Shown: positions 11,101 to 22,085, counted from the stretch's first letter. The stretch: 64,000 nt of DNA from Turnera subulata (GCA_028386065.3 JAKUCV010005453.1:1-64000), one strand, 5' to 3'. Numbers and translations: made by a program. Notes: a model not told the origin generated them from the letters alone.

Positions 11101-11330
11101 CCCGTAGTTATTTTCCGATGTGATTTTCCGAGAAATTCCAAAATCCGAAAAATACCAACTTAGGTTCGAAAAATCCGCGGGAAAACCACGAGCGCGGGAA
11201 AACCCTCGGTTTCGAAAAACGACTCCCGATTTACCTTGAATTAATTACCCAAGATTAATTCAACAGTAAATCACGGTAAAACGACTTTAACAGTCCCGGT
11301 AAAAATCAAAAATTTACCCGGGCTGTTACA
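11101..11330 (-). repeat. 5' LTR fragment of the Tekay-like element
   Basis: These 230 bp align without gaps to 8587-8816 of the 3' LTR and differ at about five positions, all transitions. The outer edge TGTAACA (minus strand) abuts the target duplication ACTAA at 11331. Confidence 0.9.
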
Positions 11331-12108
11331 ACTAAAGTGGAGTGCTATGTGTAAAGAAAGTGGGTGTACCCGCTTCAAACCAGATCGGTTAGAAAGCGAA
11401 GCCGATTGCACCCGGAATGATGCATGTTTAAATATAAAAATTTGTTTAATTATTATTTATATGATAATTAAATAATTTATTTTATTTATTTATATTTTAT
11501 TTTCTATTTTAATTTTTTCCTACATAATAATATTTTTTATTTATTTTCCTGATTTATATTTTTTAAAAATTAGTCTCTTAAGTTTTTTATTCTTTTGTTA
11601 TCATCCATTAATTCTTTTGATTTTTACTTCTATTATTTAATATTTTGTTGTTTTAGGGCTCAATGATCCATGTTTAACTTTGAAAAATTAATTATTATTT
11701 ATATTATTATTAAATAGGTTTTTAAAAAATTATTTTTCTGATCTACATTATATTTTTCTATTTTAATTTTTTTATAATAATATTTTTTACTGATTAATAT
11801 TTTATTTATTTCAATGAATTTTTTAATTTATTTTAATTTGCGGTTTAACCCATTCCGGGTGCAAACAGGTTCGCTTTTTAACCTTTTCGGTTCGAAGGGG
11901 TACATCCACTTTTTTGGAGTCCACCTGATAATGTGGACCACTCAAAAATGGACACATGGCGCTCTACTTTACTGGGTTGACCCGCGAACCAAAATTCATG
12001 ATTTTTGTTGAATACAATCACCAAAATCCATTGAAATTGAGAACAATGACGAAAATTCATTGAAAGGTTGAGTTCAATGGCCAAAATTTGCTTTTGACCA
12101 TTATTCAT

Positions 12109-12389
12109 CAGATATATATTGAGGGCAAAATTGCCAAGACATTTAACTTACTTTTGCTTAGAGGGCAAGTCTCGGTTAAAATATTGAGGAATTTATCACC
12201 ATTATTCCACCAAGCATAAACAAAAAGGCCAAATTACAGGTTTATCCTCTAACCCATACAGTAGTAATCAAACGGCCCACTAGTACTTTTGCTGACTTTT
12301 TGGTAGGGGTTTACGTTGAACGATAAGCCCAAATCATGGGACAAAATAAAAGGCCAACGATTAAAGTTGCTGAAAATCCACCATTAAAA
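12109..12389. other. Intergenic spacer
   Basis: AT-rich DNA following the Mutator-like element. No gene, RNA or convincing repeat was recognised. Confidence 0.5.
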
Positions 12390-12410
12390 AAAAAGGTAGA
12401 TCGCATATAT

Positions 12411-12651
12411 ATATAGGGTCCGTACTATTTCAAAAGTATCGTTTGGGAGTTTGTATTATTTTTTGTCCCTTTTACGGATCTATACTCTTATTTTTCGTCT
12501 CATTTAGGGGTCTCGGGCAGTCCACGTCATCAGCGGAGCTGCTCGAGACCCCTAAAAGGAACGAAAAATAAGAGTACACACCCATAAAAGGGATAAGAAA
12601 TAGTGCATACCCTCAAACAATACTTTTGAAATAATACGGACCCTATATATA
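12411..12651. mobile_element. Foldback MITE, copy 1
   Basis: The unit is nearly a complete inverted repeat: TATAGGGTCCGTACTATTTC... on the left and ...AATACGGACCCTATATATA on the right. The centre folds GGGGTCTCG against CGAGACCCC. Transcription in either direction would give a long hairpin. A second copy lies at 13052-13286. No transposase is encoded. Confidence 0.75.
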
Positions 12652-12660
12652 CGATTTACA

Positions 12661-13045
12661 CGAAAAAAACTCGTGTACGACCCCTAGGGAAACTACCGTA
12701 AAGTCGAAAATGGCCATAACTTCTTGTTCGGAACTCATTTTGGTTCAAATTTTTTTCCTCATTCTTATTTTAACATGGTCTAATGGCTAGTATCAGTCTC
12801 CACACTTAGTTCGAAATTTGAAAAATTTGCATAAAAACTTGTGCCGTAAATTCGAAAATGGCCATAACTTCTCTTCCGAAACTCGTTTTGGTTCAATTTT
12901 TTTTCTCGTTCTTATTTTAACATGGTATAAAGCATAGTAACAGCCTCCACTCTTATCTCGAAATTTGAAAAAATAGGAAAACTGATGTACTAGGGAAAAC
13001 GACCGAGAACAAGAAAATGGCCATAACTTATTAGTTCTGGACGAG
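12661..13045. repeat. Tandem repeat of ~155 bp between two MITE copies
   Basis: The block GAAAATGGCCATAACTT recurs near 12704, 12856 and 13013. Each is associated with a following TTTTGGTTCAA (first two copies), a CTTATTTTAACATGGT block and TCGAAATTTGAAAAA. There are about two and a half imperfect copies, non-coding. Confidence 0.7.
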
Positions 13046-13051
13046 AAGTTA

Positions 13052-13286
13052 TAGGGTCCGTACTATTCAAAAGTATCGTTTGGGGGTCTGTACTATATCT
13101 TGTCCCTCTTGCGGGTCTGTACTCTTATTTTTCGTTCCTTTTAGGGGTCTCGAGCAGCCTCGCTAATGACGTGGACTGTCCGAGACCCCTAAAAGGGACG
13201 AAAAATAAGAGTATAGACCCGTAAAAGGGACAAAAAATAGTACAGATCCCCAAACGATACTTTTGAAATAGTACGGACCCTATATA
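13052..13286. mobile_element. Foldback MITE, copy 2
   Basis: This is the same foldback unit as 12411-12651: left arm TAGGGTCCGTACTATTCAAA, right arm TAGTACGGACCCTATATATG, and a central GGGGTCTCG/CGAGACCCC fold. The outer left flank of copy 1 (near 12393) and outer right flank of copy 2 (near 13287-13300) are also inverted relatives (AGATCGCATATATA and TATATATGCGATTTA). The two copies plus the tandem repeat may therefore have moved as one unit. Confidence 0.7.
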
Positions 13287-13305
13287 TGCGATTTACCCTA
13301 AAAAA

Positions 13306-13885
13306 AAACATCGCCAGAGAACCTAAATGGAAGAGACGACCAGTAACCACCCACTCCCGGAATCCTCCTCGACCAATCAAAACCCGACGATCACACGAAT
13401 CGATCACATCTATTAATTGAAGAAACAAGCAAAACAAATACCACGATCTGGAAAATGTTGGAGGCTTGACAATATATTGGAACACGGCCAATCACATACA
13501 ACTCTTGGATTTGAAGATTGCAAACAACAAGGCGAATGGAGATGTTGAAGTACAAAATATGCTTGCATCTTGGGTGGAAAGCCAGAAGCCTTACAACCGC
13601 CGATGGCACTGCATAAAATGAAGTCAAGGTATTGATGGTTCTGGTTATTAAAGAATCACGACATAGCATTTGTTTGATGTCAACTCTTATTGAGGGTGCA
13701 CGATCTGGTTTTTAGGTCAATTTTCTTTGTCAACATTCATATTCTGACATAATCTTAAAAATGGGTTATTCTAGGCCTTGAATTCGAGACCTTCAATCCT
13801 GAAGATGATTACGTACAATCTAAACGGCTTGTCTTTCATTTCATGGTACGGGAACATATATAAACACTTCTTACAATTTAACAAA
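13306..13885. other. Intergenic region, weak gene-fragment hint
   Basis: Nothing convincing is seen. On the plus strand at about 13440-13610 there is a 60-codon open stretch with varied composition ending in SWVESQKPYNRRWHCIK, which could be a decayed gene fragment. No splice context or family could be recognised. Confidence 0.2.
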
Positions 13886-13899
13886 GATTCACAAAGGTT

Positions 13900-14215
13900 A
13901 TAAATTCTGACCGGGTTATCTGCAAAAATAAAGTCATTCCTCCATTGCCAGAGGAGGTTACACGCCACACCAAAAATACACCTCCAATCAAGCTCGTTCC
14001 CAGTTTTGCCGGTGTCCCTCAAGTTGGAGATAATCTAAGTTTGCGAATCATCACAATAGAATTCTCTTATCCGGCGGTGATCATGTAGGAAATTCCACAG
14101 GTTTCTTGCAAAGGGGCAATCACGCATGACATGGAGGATGGTTTCCTCCTGGTTCAAAGCACCTTGGGCAGTTCCCATCATTCGTCATTCCTCGTCTTGC
14201 CCTTTGGTTTAAGCA
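13900..14215 (-). pseudogene. LINE reverse-transcriptase C-terminal zinc-finger region (inverted part)
   Basis: On the minus strand, fragments read CPRCF, then (shifted frame) EETILHVMRDCPFARNLWNF, then IFGVACNLLWQWRNDFIFAD. This is the zf-RVT block plus following linker of plant non-LTR retroelement polyproteins. It contains a frameshift and an in-frame stop. It ends abruptly at the left target-site repeat. Confidence 0.65.
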
Positions 14216-14219
14216 AGGT

Positions 14220-14717
14220 TCGGGAAATCAGATGGGCTGAGGAACATAACCCATCAAGAACTCTTGAGGACGATGCGGTTGGTCCTAATCTTGTTTCCAT
14301 TCAATCGAAAGGGGCAGTCATTGGATCCTCTGGTACCGCAACAGCGGGGGACTATTGCGCGGTTCATCAGGGGGATGGTAGGGTGGACTGTGTGTCAATG
14401 TTGGGATATGTTCATCAATCCTTGCTGAGTTGTGGGGGCTCAAATCAATCCTTGATCTCGCTTGGGACAGGGGTTTTCGTTTTGTGGAAGCAGAAGTGGA
14501 GTCGCAGATCATTGTGGACATGGCCACCTTGGATGCAGACTACTTACATTTTGTACCAGCACTAATTTTGGAGATTAGGAACCTTCTTAGTAAGAATTGG
14601 GTTGTAAACTTGAAATATGTACATAGGCAGGCTAACCATTGCACCGACTCAATGGCACAGTTGGCCCTACCTAACTCTCTTTTGACATGCTTTCTGGCTG
14701 ATGTAAGGGGGGATTAG
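14220..14717 (+). pseudogene. LINE RNase H domain remnant
   Basis: The plus strand reads (with frameshifts) a region containing GAVIGSSGTATAG, then ELWGLKSILDLAWDRGFRFV, ESQIIVDMA, NLLSKNWVVNLKYVHRQANH and CTDSMAQLALPN. This is the RVT_3-type RNase H of plant LINEs, with the E.WGL and HR.AN..D motifs. The frame shifts near 14300-14430. After the stop at 14715-14717 comes a 70-bp 3' tail and poly(A). Confidence 0.7.
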
Positions 14718-14814
14718 CTTCCCTAGATCTGTCTGATGTATAACTATTTTGTTTAATAGAGGCCCGTGAGGCGTGATCATATTTCCCAAAAAAAAAAAAA
14801 GATTCACAAAGGTT

Positions 14815-15187
14815 GTAGTCATCCATCCAGCTATTTGCATGAAAATAAAGAATGTCATAAATAGACTACCATAGGCTGGAGACCTTTTTTTATCTTTCAC
14901 TAGGAAATAAATGTTAATAAAACATTTAGCTGTAATAAAGAAAGGAAGCGTGATAAAGCACATTCTATTACCAAAAGAGATACTACCTCTGGTTTCTGTG
15001 TGGGAAATGAAGTGTATAACACTAGTATTTACACATAAAGATGAGGAGTCACATGCGGTGAGCATCAAGTGAACATATACCCTTAAAATGAAATCATCAA
15101 TCTCAAGCCCTCCTCCAAGCTGAGAAATGACTGGAAACCATCTTGCTCTTCTCTTCAAATTAAGTATGAAATTACTAATAACTGTTG
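14815..15187. other. Region downstream of the USP gene
   Basis: About 370 bp past the stop codon of the minus-strand USP gene. It likely includes that gene's 3' untranslated region; no separate feature recognised. Confidence 0.4.
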
Positions 15188-18100
15188 CTACATAACTCTG
15201 GGCGACTTGAAGCACATACAAGCAAACGAGTCGTTATTGGTACTAGTAGTGGTATTGTTGTGGTTGCTGCTGCTAATATTGGATGATTCTTCCAGCAAGT
15301 GCACAGGCTTAGAGGTATTATTATCAGTACTGCCACGGGGTGAGGGCGTACTGCAATTCATGAGGTCAATATTCACCTCTTTTCCTTCGCATATGATCTT
15401 CACCTCACAATACTCGGGTGCATCCTCAAATACTTGCTCAGCTATTCCACCCCCTCTCCTAGACTTCCATTTCCTATATATCCATGCATCCAATAAATAC
15501 ATACAAACTAAAGACAATGAATCTCGTACATATGTAAGTAAATCCTAATTAATTAATGAGCGCACGTACTAAATCAAAAATAAAATGAAACATACAGAAA
15601 TACTAGCTAGTAGTTACTAGGATTTATCTTACCTTAGACTGGATTTGGAGGTTCCAAGCACCAACTTCTTTATGTTGAGAACGGGAATGAGGTCCAACAT
15701 TGCCTTTGCCACTGTATCACTCTCAATAAGTATAGTGTCTACCTTTACCTATTTCATTGTAATTGTGGCCCAAGTTAAGCAACCTTTTCATCACTATATA
15801 TATATATATTATAGGTTATATTTAAATTAGTACCTTGGATGCAGAGCACGCATTGATAAACTTTTGTAGGAGTTGTCTCCTTTTATCACTTTCTTGGGCC
15901 ATATAATTTTCCACTTGCGCGGGACTCACTTGACTCTTAGGAAGCTTACCCACTATATATCACAAGAATAAAAAGCAGGATTATCATTTAATAGAGGATT
16001 GAATTGTGTATAATCTCCTCCTTAGAAATTAAATAAAACTAAATTGTGTATTTCATTTTTCGGGACTATATAATTGTGTTAAGAATCTCAATCACATTTA
16101 AGTCTGTGCTAAGCATGAATCGTATTGTTGGGTATTCGTATTTCGATAACTAAAAATAAAAAAGAAAGGCTTAATATCCCTTTTGGCCTCCTAGTTTAGC
16201 AACTATTTTGATTTTAGCTATTTAGTTTTTAATTTTTTTATTTTGCATCCTAGTTTGACAATGATTAAGTATTTTCACCCGCTAACAGGTAAACTGTTGA
16301 TGTGTAGGTTGCTTGACAGATATTAACTCCTCGTTTGGTTATTTTCTATGCTACAAAATCACTTCAAACCGAACCGTTTGAACAAAAACTATTTTATGAC
16401 CTGATATGAACGATTTTTGTTTCCTTCTTGGTTTTTGTTTTCGGATTCTATATAGGGTCATAAATCATTTTTTTGTTCGGACAGTTCGGCTTGGGATGAT
16501 TTTGTAGGAAAGAAAATTACCAAATTAAGGAGTTAATATGTGTTGGGTAACCTACACGTCAATAATTTTACCTATTGGGATAGGTTGGAGGGTGAAAATA
16601 CCTAATCATTACCAAACTAAGGTTCAAAATTAAAAAATTAAAAACTAAATGGCTAAAATCAAAATAATTGCTAAACTAGGGGGCCAAAAAAGGTATTAAG
16701 CCAAAAAGAAATCGTCTTGTTGGGTTAATATATACCCATTTTAACACCTGAAACTTAGTAAGTTGTTTATTAGATGGAGCAGTCAAAACTAAGCTTAAAC
16801 AAAACAACTTCCACATCTTCATCATTACATATGATGGGACATGAATTCAATAGTAATGAATTTTTATACCATCCTACAGGACCATAACTTGATGTATTTG
16901 TTATTCTTTAATGAGATTTGTATCAGACATCTCAAGCAGATCAACTTCTTTCTCCTTAACATTGGTGACCGAACAATTGCACTTTTATATCATTTTTTAA
17001 TAAAACTTGCACCTAAACTTGTGCACAATAACTGTAGTATTTGTTGAACTTATTATTTCATTATTTCTAATTGAAAATATCATATTTTGGACATGTGTAG
17101 TTGACAAAGACTTAATTTGTTTCTTTCCTGGAAGATAAAAAGGAGGCCATTTTTTCTTCATTCAAGCCAGTTGGACGTGAAGACAATGCCGATTGGTTAC
17201 TTTACTAGTTCATACATAGTTACATTACAAGTAACTTCACTTTGAACTTTCTCAAAAAAAAAAAAAAACTACACTTTGAATCTATCTAACCTTTTGAGTA
17301 CATTAGAAACGACAAATTTTTTTTACTTTAAAAAAAATTAAAATTTCACTCTGCCTCATCATATGCAGTTTATATATACCCTCCTTGACTCATCCCTTGT
17401 AATTACTTGTACATATACCTTCTAATTATGTACAATTAATTAGTATTACTCACAACCTGGCAGCCCCTCATTTTCTTTCAAAGCAATGGATTCTATTTTA
17501 TCTTGTAATTAGGTCTGTTTTGTGCAAAATATCAAACTACAATGACCTTTTGAACCTAGTAATTGTATTATGATTTTGACGATTATCATCATCAGTATAA
17601 TTAATGCAATCAAATTACAACATTAATCTCAAGGTCCCATATAAAAATATGCGGTGCTCCCTGCGAATTCTCATGGCCAAGTTGTTCCTGGTTTAATTTG
17701 ACCACCGACTCAACAACCAAGAAAAAAAAAAAAAGAAAACAACAGCAGAAAAAGAAAAAACGAATTGAAACGAAATGAAGAAAATTAAGGTGCAATAAAG
17801 AAATATGAAGGTGGTGATCTTACGGGGAGAAGGAATATGATGTATCTGAGGGAAGATGTGGATGAGATAAATGGTGGTGGATTCAGAAGCGACCGCGTTC
17901 TTCAAGGTCCAAGAAAGTGCATCCATGCTAGAAGACTCCGTCTTCCCTACCCCAACATATACGCAATCCTCTCCTCCATGAACATCAAACGAGAACAAGC
18001 TCCCTTCCACCTCTCCTTCCCTGATGGGTTCCATAGCCTCCCCATTATGGTTGATCTCAAACAGGTCACTTGATGAACCCTCTTCCTCAATCTCCCCCCA

Positions 18101-18253
18101 CACCGCCCTGTTGTGATGATCCAATTCCTGCTGCTGCTGGTACTGATGAAGATGATCATATGGGTGCAGTGAGCCCCTGCTAGCTTCGCTGCTTGTTTCT
18201 TCTAATTCTTCCTGCTGCAGTTGCACTGTCGTCTCCGTTGCTGACTCCGCCAT
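15188..18253 (-). CDS. Universal stress protein (USP) domain protein, PUB35/52-like
   Basis: Four exons (minus): 17824-18253, 15834-15952, 15633-15748, 15188-15473. The join has consistent phase and gives 316 residues. Residues 1-100 are acidic and Gln/His-rich. From about 105 the USP fold begins: CVYVGVGKTESSSMDALSWT, then a helix and IYLIHIFPQ. It continues with KVDTILIESDTVAKAMLDLI, LVLGTSKSSLR and CEVKIICEGKEV. This order matches the N-terminal USP domain of plant U-box/receptor-like kinases (PUB35, PUB52 type), but the protein ends in an Asn/Ser-rich tail with no kinase or U-box. USP domains bind ATP or act in stress signalling; the precise role here is unknown. A Mutator-type MITE lies in intron 1. 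Identification of the fold is firm; the sub-family is an inference. Confidence 0.8.
16168..16702. mobile_element. Mutator-type MITE in intron 1 of the USP gene
   Basis: The 535-bp element has inverted ends of about 110 bp: GGCTTAATATCCCTTTTGGC on the left and ..TTTTTTGGCC..CTTAATACC relation on the right. It is flanked by the 9-bp duplication AAAAAGAAA (16159-16167 and 16703-16711). No ORF. The duplication length and long inverted ends fit a non-autonomous Mutator-like element. Confidence 0.85.
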
Positions 18254-18301
18254 GTTCTTTTCTTTTTTTTCTTCCCGAGAAGACTCTAATTCGCGGTGTA
18301 G

Positions 18302-18312
18302 GTATATATATT
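18302..18312 (-). promoter_or_regulatory. Probable TATA box of the USP gene
   Basis: TATATATA on the minus strand lies about 50 bp upstream of the USP start codon at 18253. This gives a short leader if used. Confidence 0.35.
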
Positions 18313-19548
18313 TATCTTCACACAAGTCAATGGAACAGGTTTGGCTGAGAAATAATTTGAAGCTACCTTACTATAGAAGCAGAAAATCAAAGGCTACAAA
18401 GGCTTTTTGCACCCATACTACTCTCAAAGGTCACTCTCTTAGCTAACTATGTAGTTATATGAGACAGTCTTGAACGTTGAAACTAATATTGGCCTTTTCC
18501 GTTTTGAAATGTCAATGGGATATAGCATTTATTGTCCTGAATGAATGGTTCGCTAGCTGCACATTCCTTGAATGTTAGATAGATATACAGATACTACATT
18601 ATTTCTATGGTATTTCCTTTCTTTTGTCCATAATAATCAATGCTCATCTCGGCTAAGATTAAACAAAATTTGAAAACATGAAAAGAGAGAGGAAATGTGT
18701 TACTTTCTCCTGGTTTGACATTTTTTATGGGCTAACACACACTTTGGAAATCTTATCACAGTAGTTTAATGATTTGCTTCCAATTTGATTTGATAGGTAT
18801 GGAACTATAAAAATATGAGAATACACGTAATATAGTACTCCTAAAGAATATATTTCTCATCACAATATCTTGTGATCTGTCGGACGACCAAGTTGAAATG
18901 TATTATATATAAATAAGTGCTGCTTTTCCTTTAATTTCTTGGTTTTCTATCCCTTAATCTTTCTAGAACTAATCCGAATTCGATAATGCTGAATGAGTCT
19001 TTTATTTTAAATTTTCAGCGTATATAACAATTCAAATCTGAAACCTCGCTTAAGTAAAAACAAGTTGCTCAATAGATCAACCAAAGGTTGATGATAAGTG
19101 CTACTTTCAAGAGGGTAATTTGTCTACCACTTGTTTATTTGTTCCTTTAGACAAATGACAAACCTTTTAAAATATTTTTTTATCTATATTATATCCGATT
19201 TCCCAACAACTCAGCCATGAGGCTGCCTTCCACTCCGGCTCTCCGGGAAAGGGAAGTTCCAACAATACTTTGGCTTAATTATACTTACAGTATAAAGTAC
19301 AAATAATTCCGTAAGGAAGAATAGTCAAATATTGAATCTAACTAATTTGTTTGGGCGGACAAGCCACGGCAAAGGGCAATACGTAGTTTCCCACCCTTAG
19401 GGGAAAAAAAGAGAGAAAGCTGTGGGTATCTTTATTAATTTTAAGTGTCATTTATTCCAATGATAGATGTGAAATGATCATGTACTTTGAATGCTAAGTA
19501 ACTATTGAGTTTTTTTTTTTAATCTTATGCCCCTGATAAGTCACATAA
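18313..19548. other. Intergenic region upstream of the USP gene
   Basis: AT-rich DNA of about 1.2 kb. It presumably holds the USP promoter; no gene or repeat was recognised. Confidence 0.4.
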
Positions 19549-19553
19549 TATTG

Positions 19554-22085
19554 TGAGAAGCCCCGACCCGTATTTACCGTACACAGTAAACACAAGCCGG
19601 AACTGTGACAACCCAGCCCAACAAAGCCCAAGCATACAGTGTGGACAACCTAAACTCGGCCCAACGGCCCAAAATAATAAACAACAGTATGGCCCTACGG
19701 CCCAACATCGATTACATCAACAATTATGAAACTGGCCCAATGGCCCAACAACAATAACAATATGCACAGCGGAAGTCTTAAACTCACTAACACTGTATGC
19801 GACACATGCAATCTATGGATCCAAGCCCGTCCAAGAGATAACGCCGCAGCCTGTCGGGAGATGCACCAAGCCTGTACAACAAACAACTCATCCTACGGGA
19901 TGAAACCCCGCAGGCGAGGGGTGAGTCCGAAACGCTCACCGACGAAAGATAAACAGTGATATATTCAACCATAATACTTTCGAAACAAACACAGCTATCA
20001 CAACAACAAGCACGAACAAACACATCACAAGGACACTGCCATGACAACTAACACATACCACACAACAAGGAATCCAACTCAAACATCACAATAGAGGAAT
20101 CTTATTATATCATGTCAAGCGCATCATAATCAATACTGAACCAAGACCCAAAGAACACTTATATTTTTTTTTATTACCAATTTTATCTTCCGGGCCCCGT
20201 CACTGGACAAGCTAGGGTCGTACCTGGTTATTAACTAATTCCGGATGCCAGGCCCCACCACAATCCGGGATCAACATCCCATATCTCAAACAATTACATC
20301 ATCTCATAATCAAATCCAATTCCATTTCCAATACTCATTATTCTTTCCTCGGTTATCCAATTTCCAATTTCCTCAGATTAATCCAAATCTCACTCAATCA
20401 ATAATCTCATATCAACAATCTATCACATCAAACAGTTCAGCAATATTTCCAACACGACATACACAGGACTATCACGTTTCTACAACAGCGTCAACAAATC
20501 CATAACAATCAAGTATCAGCCGACAAACATTCCAGCAGATCAAACAAACAACGATTATCCACAAACAACCAAAAATACACACACAGCATTACGGGCACAT
20601 ATCAATGTTTATCCATCCTCACCTGGTATGTCTCTGAAACTGCTATCCAGTCAAATCCCGATACCCCAAAGTTCGGTTTCCGGGCTCGCCGGAAAACTCC
20701 CGGAACTCGCCGGATTCCGGCCATCACTGTTCACGGCAGCCCCCAAAACTCCCCAGTTACTGTTCATCGCAACAGAACACAACCCTTCTACTGTTCATCA
20801 CCATCCAAACACCCAAAATACACAGCACCACCGTTGAGCCCAGCAGCAACAAAACCATCGCACCAAACCACCACCGATCCTGCCACCATCATCATCATCA
20901 CCGTCGATTCAACGCCACCACAATCAACCAAAAACAAATCAAACCAAAACTCACCGAATCTAATTAAAAGAGGGGAAAGAAAAGTGCAGGGACGAGTCGG
21001 GCTTACTGTGCACGATTGAGGTTCGTGCTCTGTCCCTTGACAGCGACGGCGAGGCGCGTCATACGGCGGCTGGAAGGGAGAGGCAGCACCAGCGGCTGAA
21101 GGTGATGGCATCAGCGTCGCGTCGGCTTGCTTGGTCGGGCTTGGCTGCAGCAGAGGAGGGAGAACGGCGGCGCGGTGGTGACTCGGCAGAAGGAGAGGAA
21201 GAGGTGGAATGAAGGTCTGGCGGCGAATTGCAGCGGAGGAAGGCGACGGCGCTTCCCTGGCCTCGCTGGTGGTCGCGGCTCCGGCGGTGGCTTCGTCTGA
21301 CTGCACGGCCGAGAGATGAAGGCGACGGTTCTTTGCCTCCGGTGTGGTTGCATACAGAGGCGGAGGAGTGGGGAAGGTGCGGCGGCAGGGGAAGAAGGAA
21401 GGTGAATGAAGAGAAGGAAGAGAAAAGAAATAGTTGCAGGGGGATGAGGTGAGGAATCGGGGAAGAAGAGAACAAAATAAAGAAGAAAAAGAGAAGAAGA
21501 CAAGGAGAAAAAGGAAAAAGAGATGGGGGCCAGCAGTTCACGGGTGAAATAAGGGGGAGGCCGGCGGCTGGGAGGAAAAGAGAAGGAGGAAAGAAAGAAA
21601 AAGAAAGAAAAAGGAGAAGGAGAAAGGAAGAAAAAGAAAGAAAAGAGAGAAGAAAGGTGGGGCCCACATGGCCGGGGAAAACCCGGGAGAGAGGAAAAAC
21701 GTAGCCGGGAAAGAGGAAGAGAAGGAGAGAGGGGGAAGAAGAGTGGCTCGGGGCAAGCTCGTTGGCGGGTCCGGATTCTCACGTCGGAATCCCGTAGACG
21801 CAGGGATACTTCCGTCTTTCCGACAAATCCCGTCCCGAGCCCAAAAATATGACTTGGGCTCGGAAAATCCGATTAATTTCCCTGAACGCCGTCCAACTCT
21901 CGGAACTGTAAACCGAGGCTCGGTTAGTCAGGAAGACACTCCCGAGCGCGGGAAAATTCTCGGTTTCGAAAAACGACTACCGATTTACTTTGAATTAATT
22001 ACCCAAGATTAATTCAACAGTAAATCACGGTGAAACAATTTCTACAGTCCCGGTAAAAATCCGAAATTTTACCCGGGCTGTTACA
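19554..22085 (-). mobile_element. Solo LTR, Tekay/Del-like family, minus strand
   Basis: The 2,532-bp unit on the minus strand starts TGTAACAGCCCGGGTAAA at 22085 and ends ..GGGTCGGGGCTTCTCA at 19554. It is flanked by the 5-bp duplication TATTG (19549-19553 and 22086-22090). There is no internal region. The purine-rich tract at about 21060-21760 is the reverse complement of the pyrimidine-rich block in the solo LTR at 1801-5269 and makes long spurious ORFs. It lacks the minisatellite expansions of the other copies, which partly explains its shorter length. Confidence 0.9.

Larger units (their letters stand above)
5766..11330 (-). mobile_element. Tekay/Del-like Ty3/gypsy retrotransposon, minus strand, with assembly gap
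   Basis: On the minus strand the element starts at 11330 (TGTAACAGCCCGGG) and ends at 5766. The 5-bp duplication ACTAA flanks it at 5761-5765 and 11331-11335. The 3' LTR is complete (5766-8816), preceded by a polypurine tract. Only the first 230 bp of the 5' LTR is present (11101-11330), because a run of N (10492-11100) covers the rest. No gag-pol ORF is seen apart from a few residues before the polypurine tract reading EFRDEILFKGG on the minus strand; the main coding region is either deleted or in the gap. The visible internal part (8817-10491) instead holds plus-strand ORFs, antisense to the element. Confidence 0.85.
5634..12099. mobile_element. Mutator-like TIR element split by a nested LTR retrotransposon
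   Basis: The left end GGGTCAAAAGCAATTTTTGG and the inverted right end ..CCAAAATTTGCTTTTGACC belong to long inverted repeats. The left repeat runs over 5634-5765 and resumes at 11336-11420; the right repeat covers about 11842-12099. The 9-bp sequence ATTATTCAT flanks both sides (5625-5633 and 12100-12108), the target-duplication length of Mutator-like elements. With the nested retrotransposon (5766-11330 plus one duplication copy) removed, the element is about 896 bp: repeats of about 220-260 bp around an AT-rich core. No transposase ORF is seen, so it is non-autonomous. Confidence 0.8.
13900..14800 (+). mobile_element. 5'-inverted, truncated LINE insertion
   Basis: A 14-bp direct repeat GATTCACAAAGGTT flanks the unit (13886-13899 and 14801-14814), and a poly(A) run (14788-14800) stands just before the right copy. 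The right part (about 14220-14787) codes on the plus strand for a LINE RNase H domain and 3' end. The left part (13900 to about 14215) codes on the minus strand for the zinc-finger region that normally precedes that RNase H. A 5'-inverted LINE with target duplication and A tail is the signature of twin-primed reverse transcription. Confidence 0.8.

Noticed and set aside
10464..11141. Minus-strand ORF across the N run
   Set aside because: Nearly all of it is undetermined sequence; no coding evidence outside the Ns.
20788..21782. ORFs of 170-220 codons rich in Pro, Ser and Phe
   Set aside because: They are the reverse-strand reading of the same purine/pyrimidine-rich LTR block at 19554-22085.
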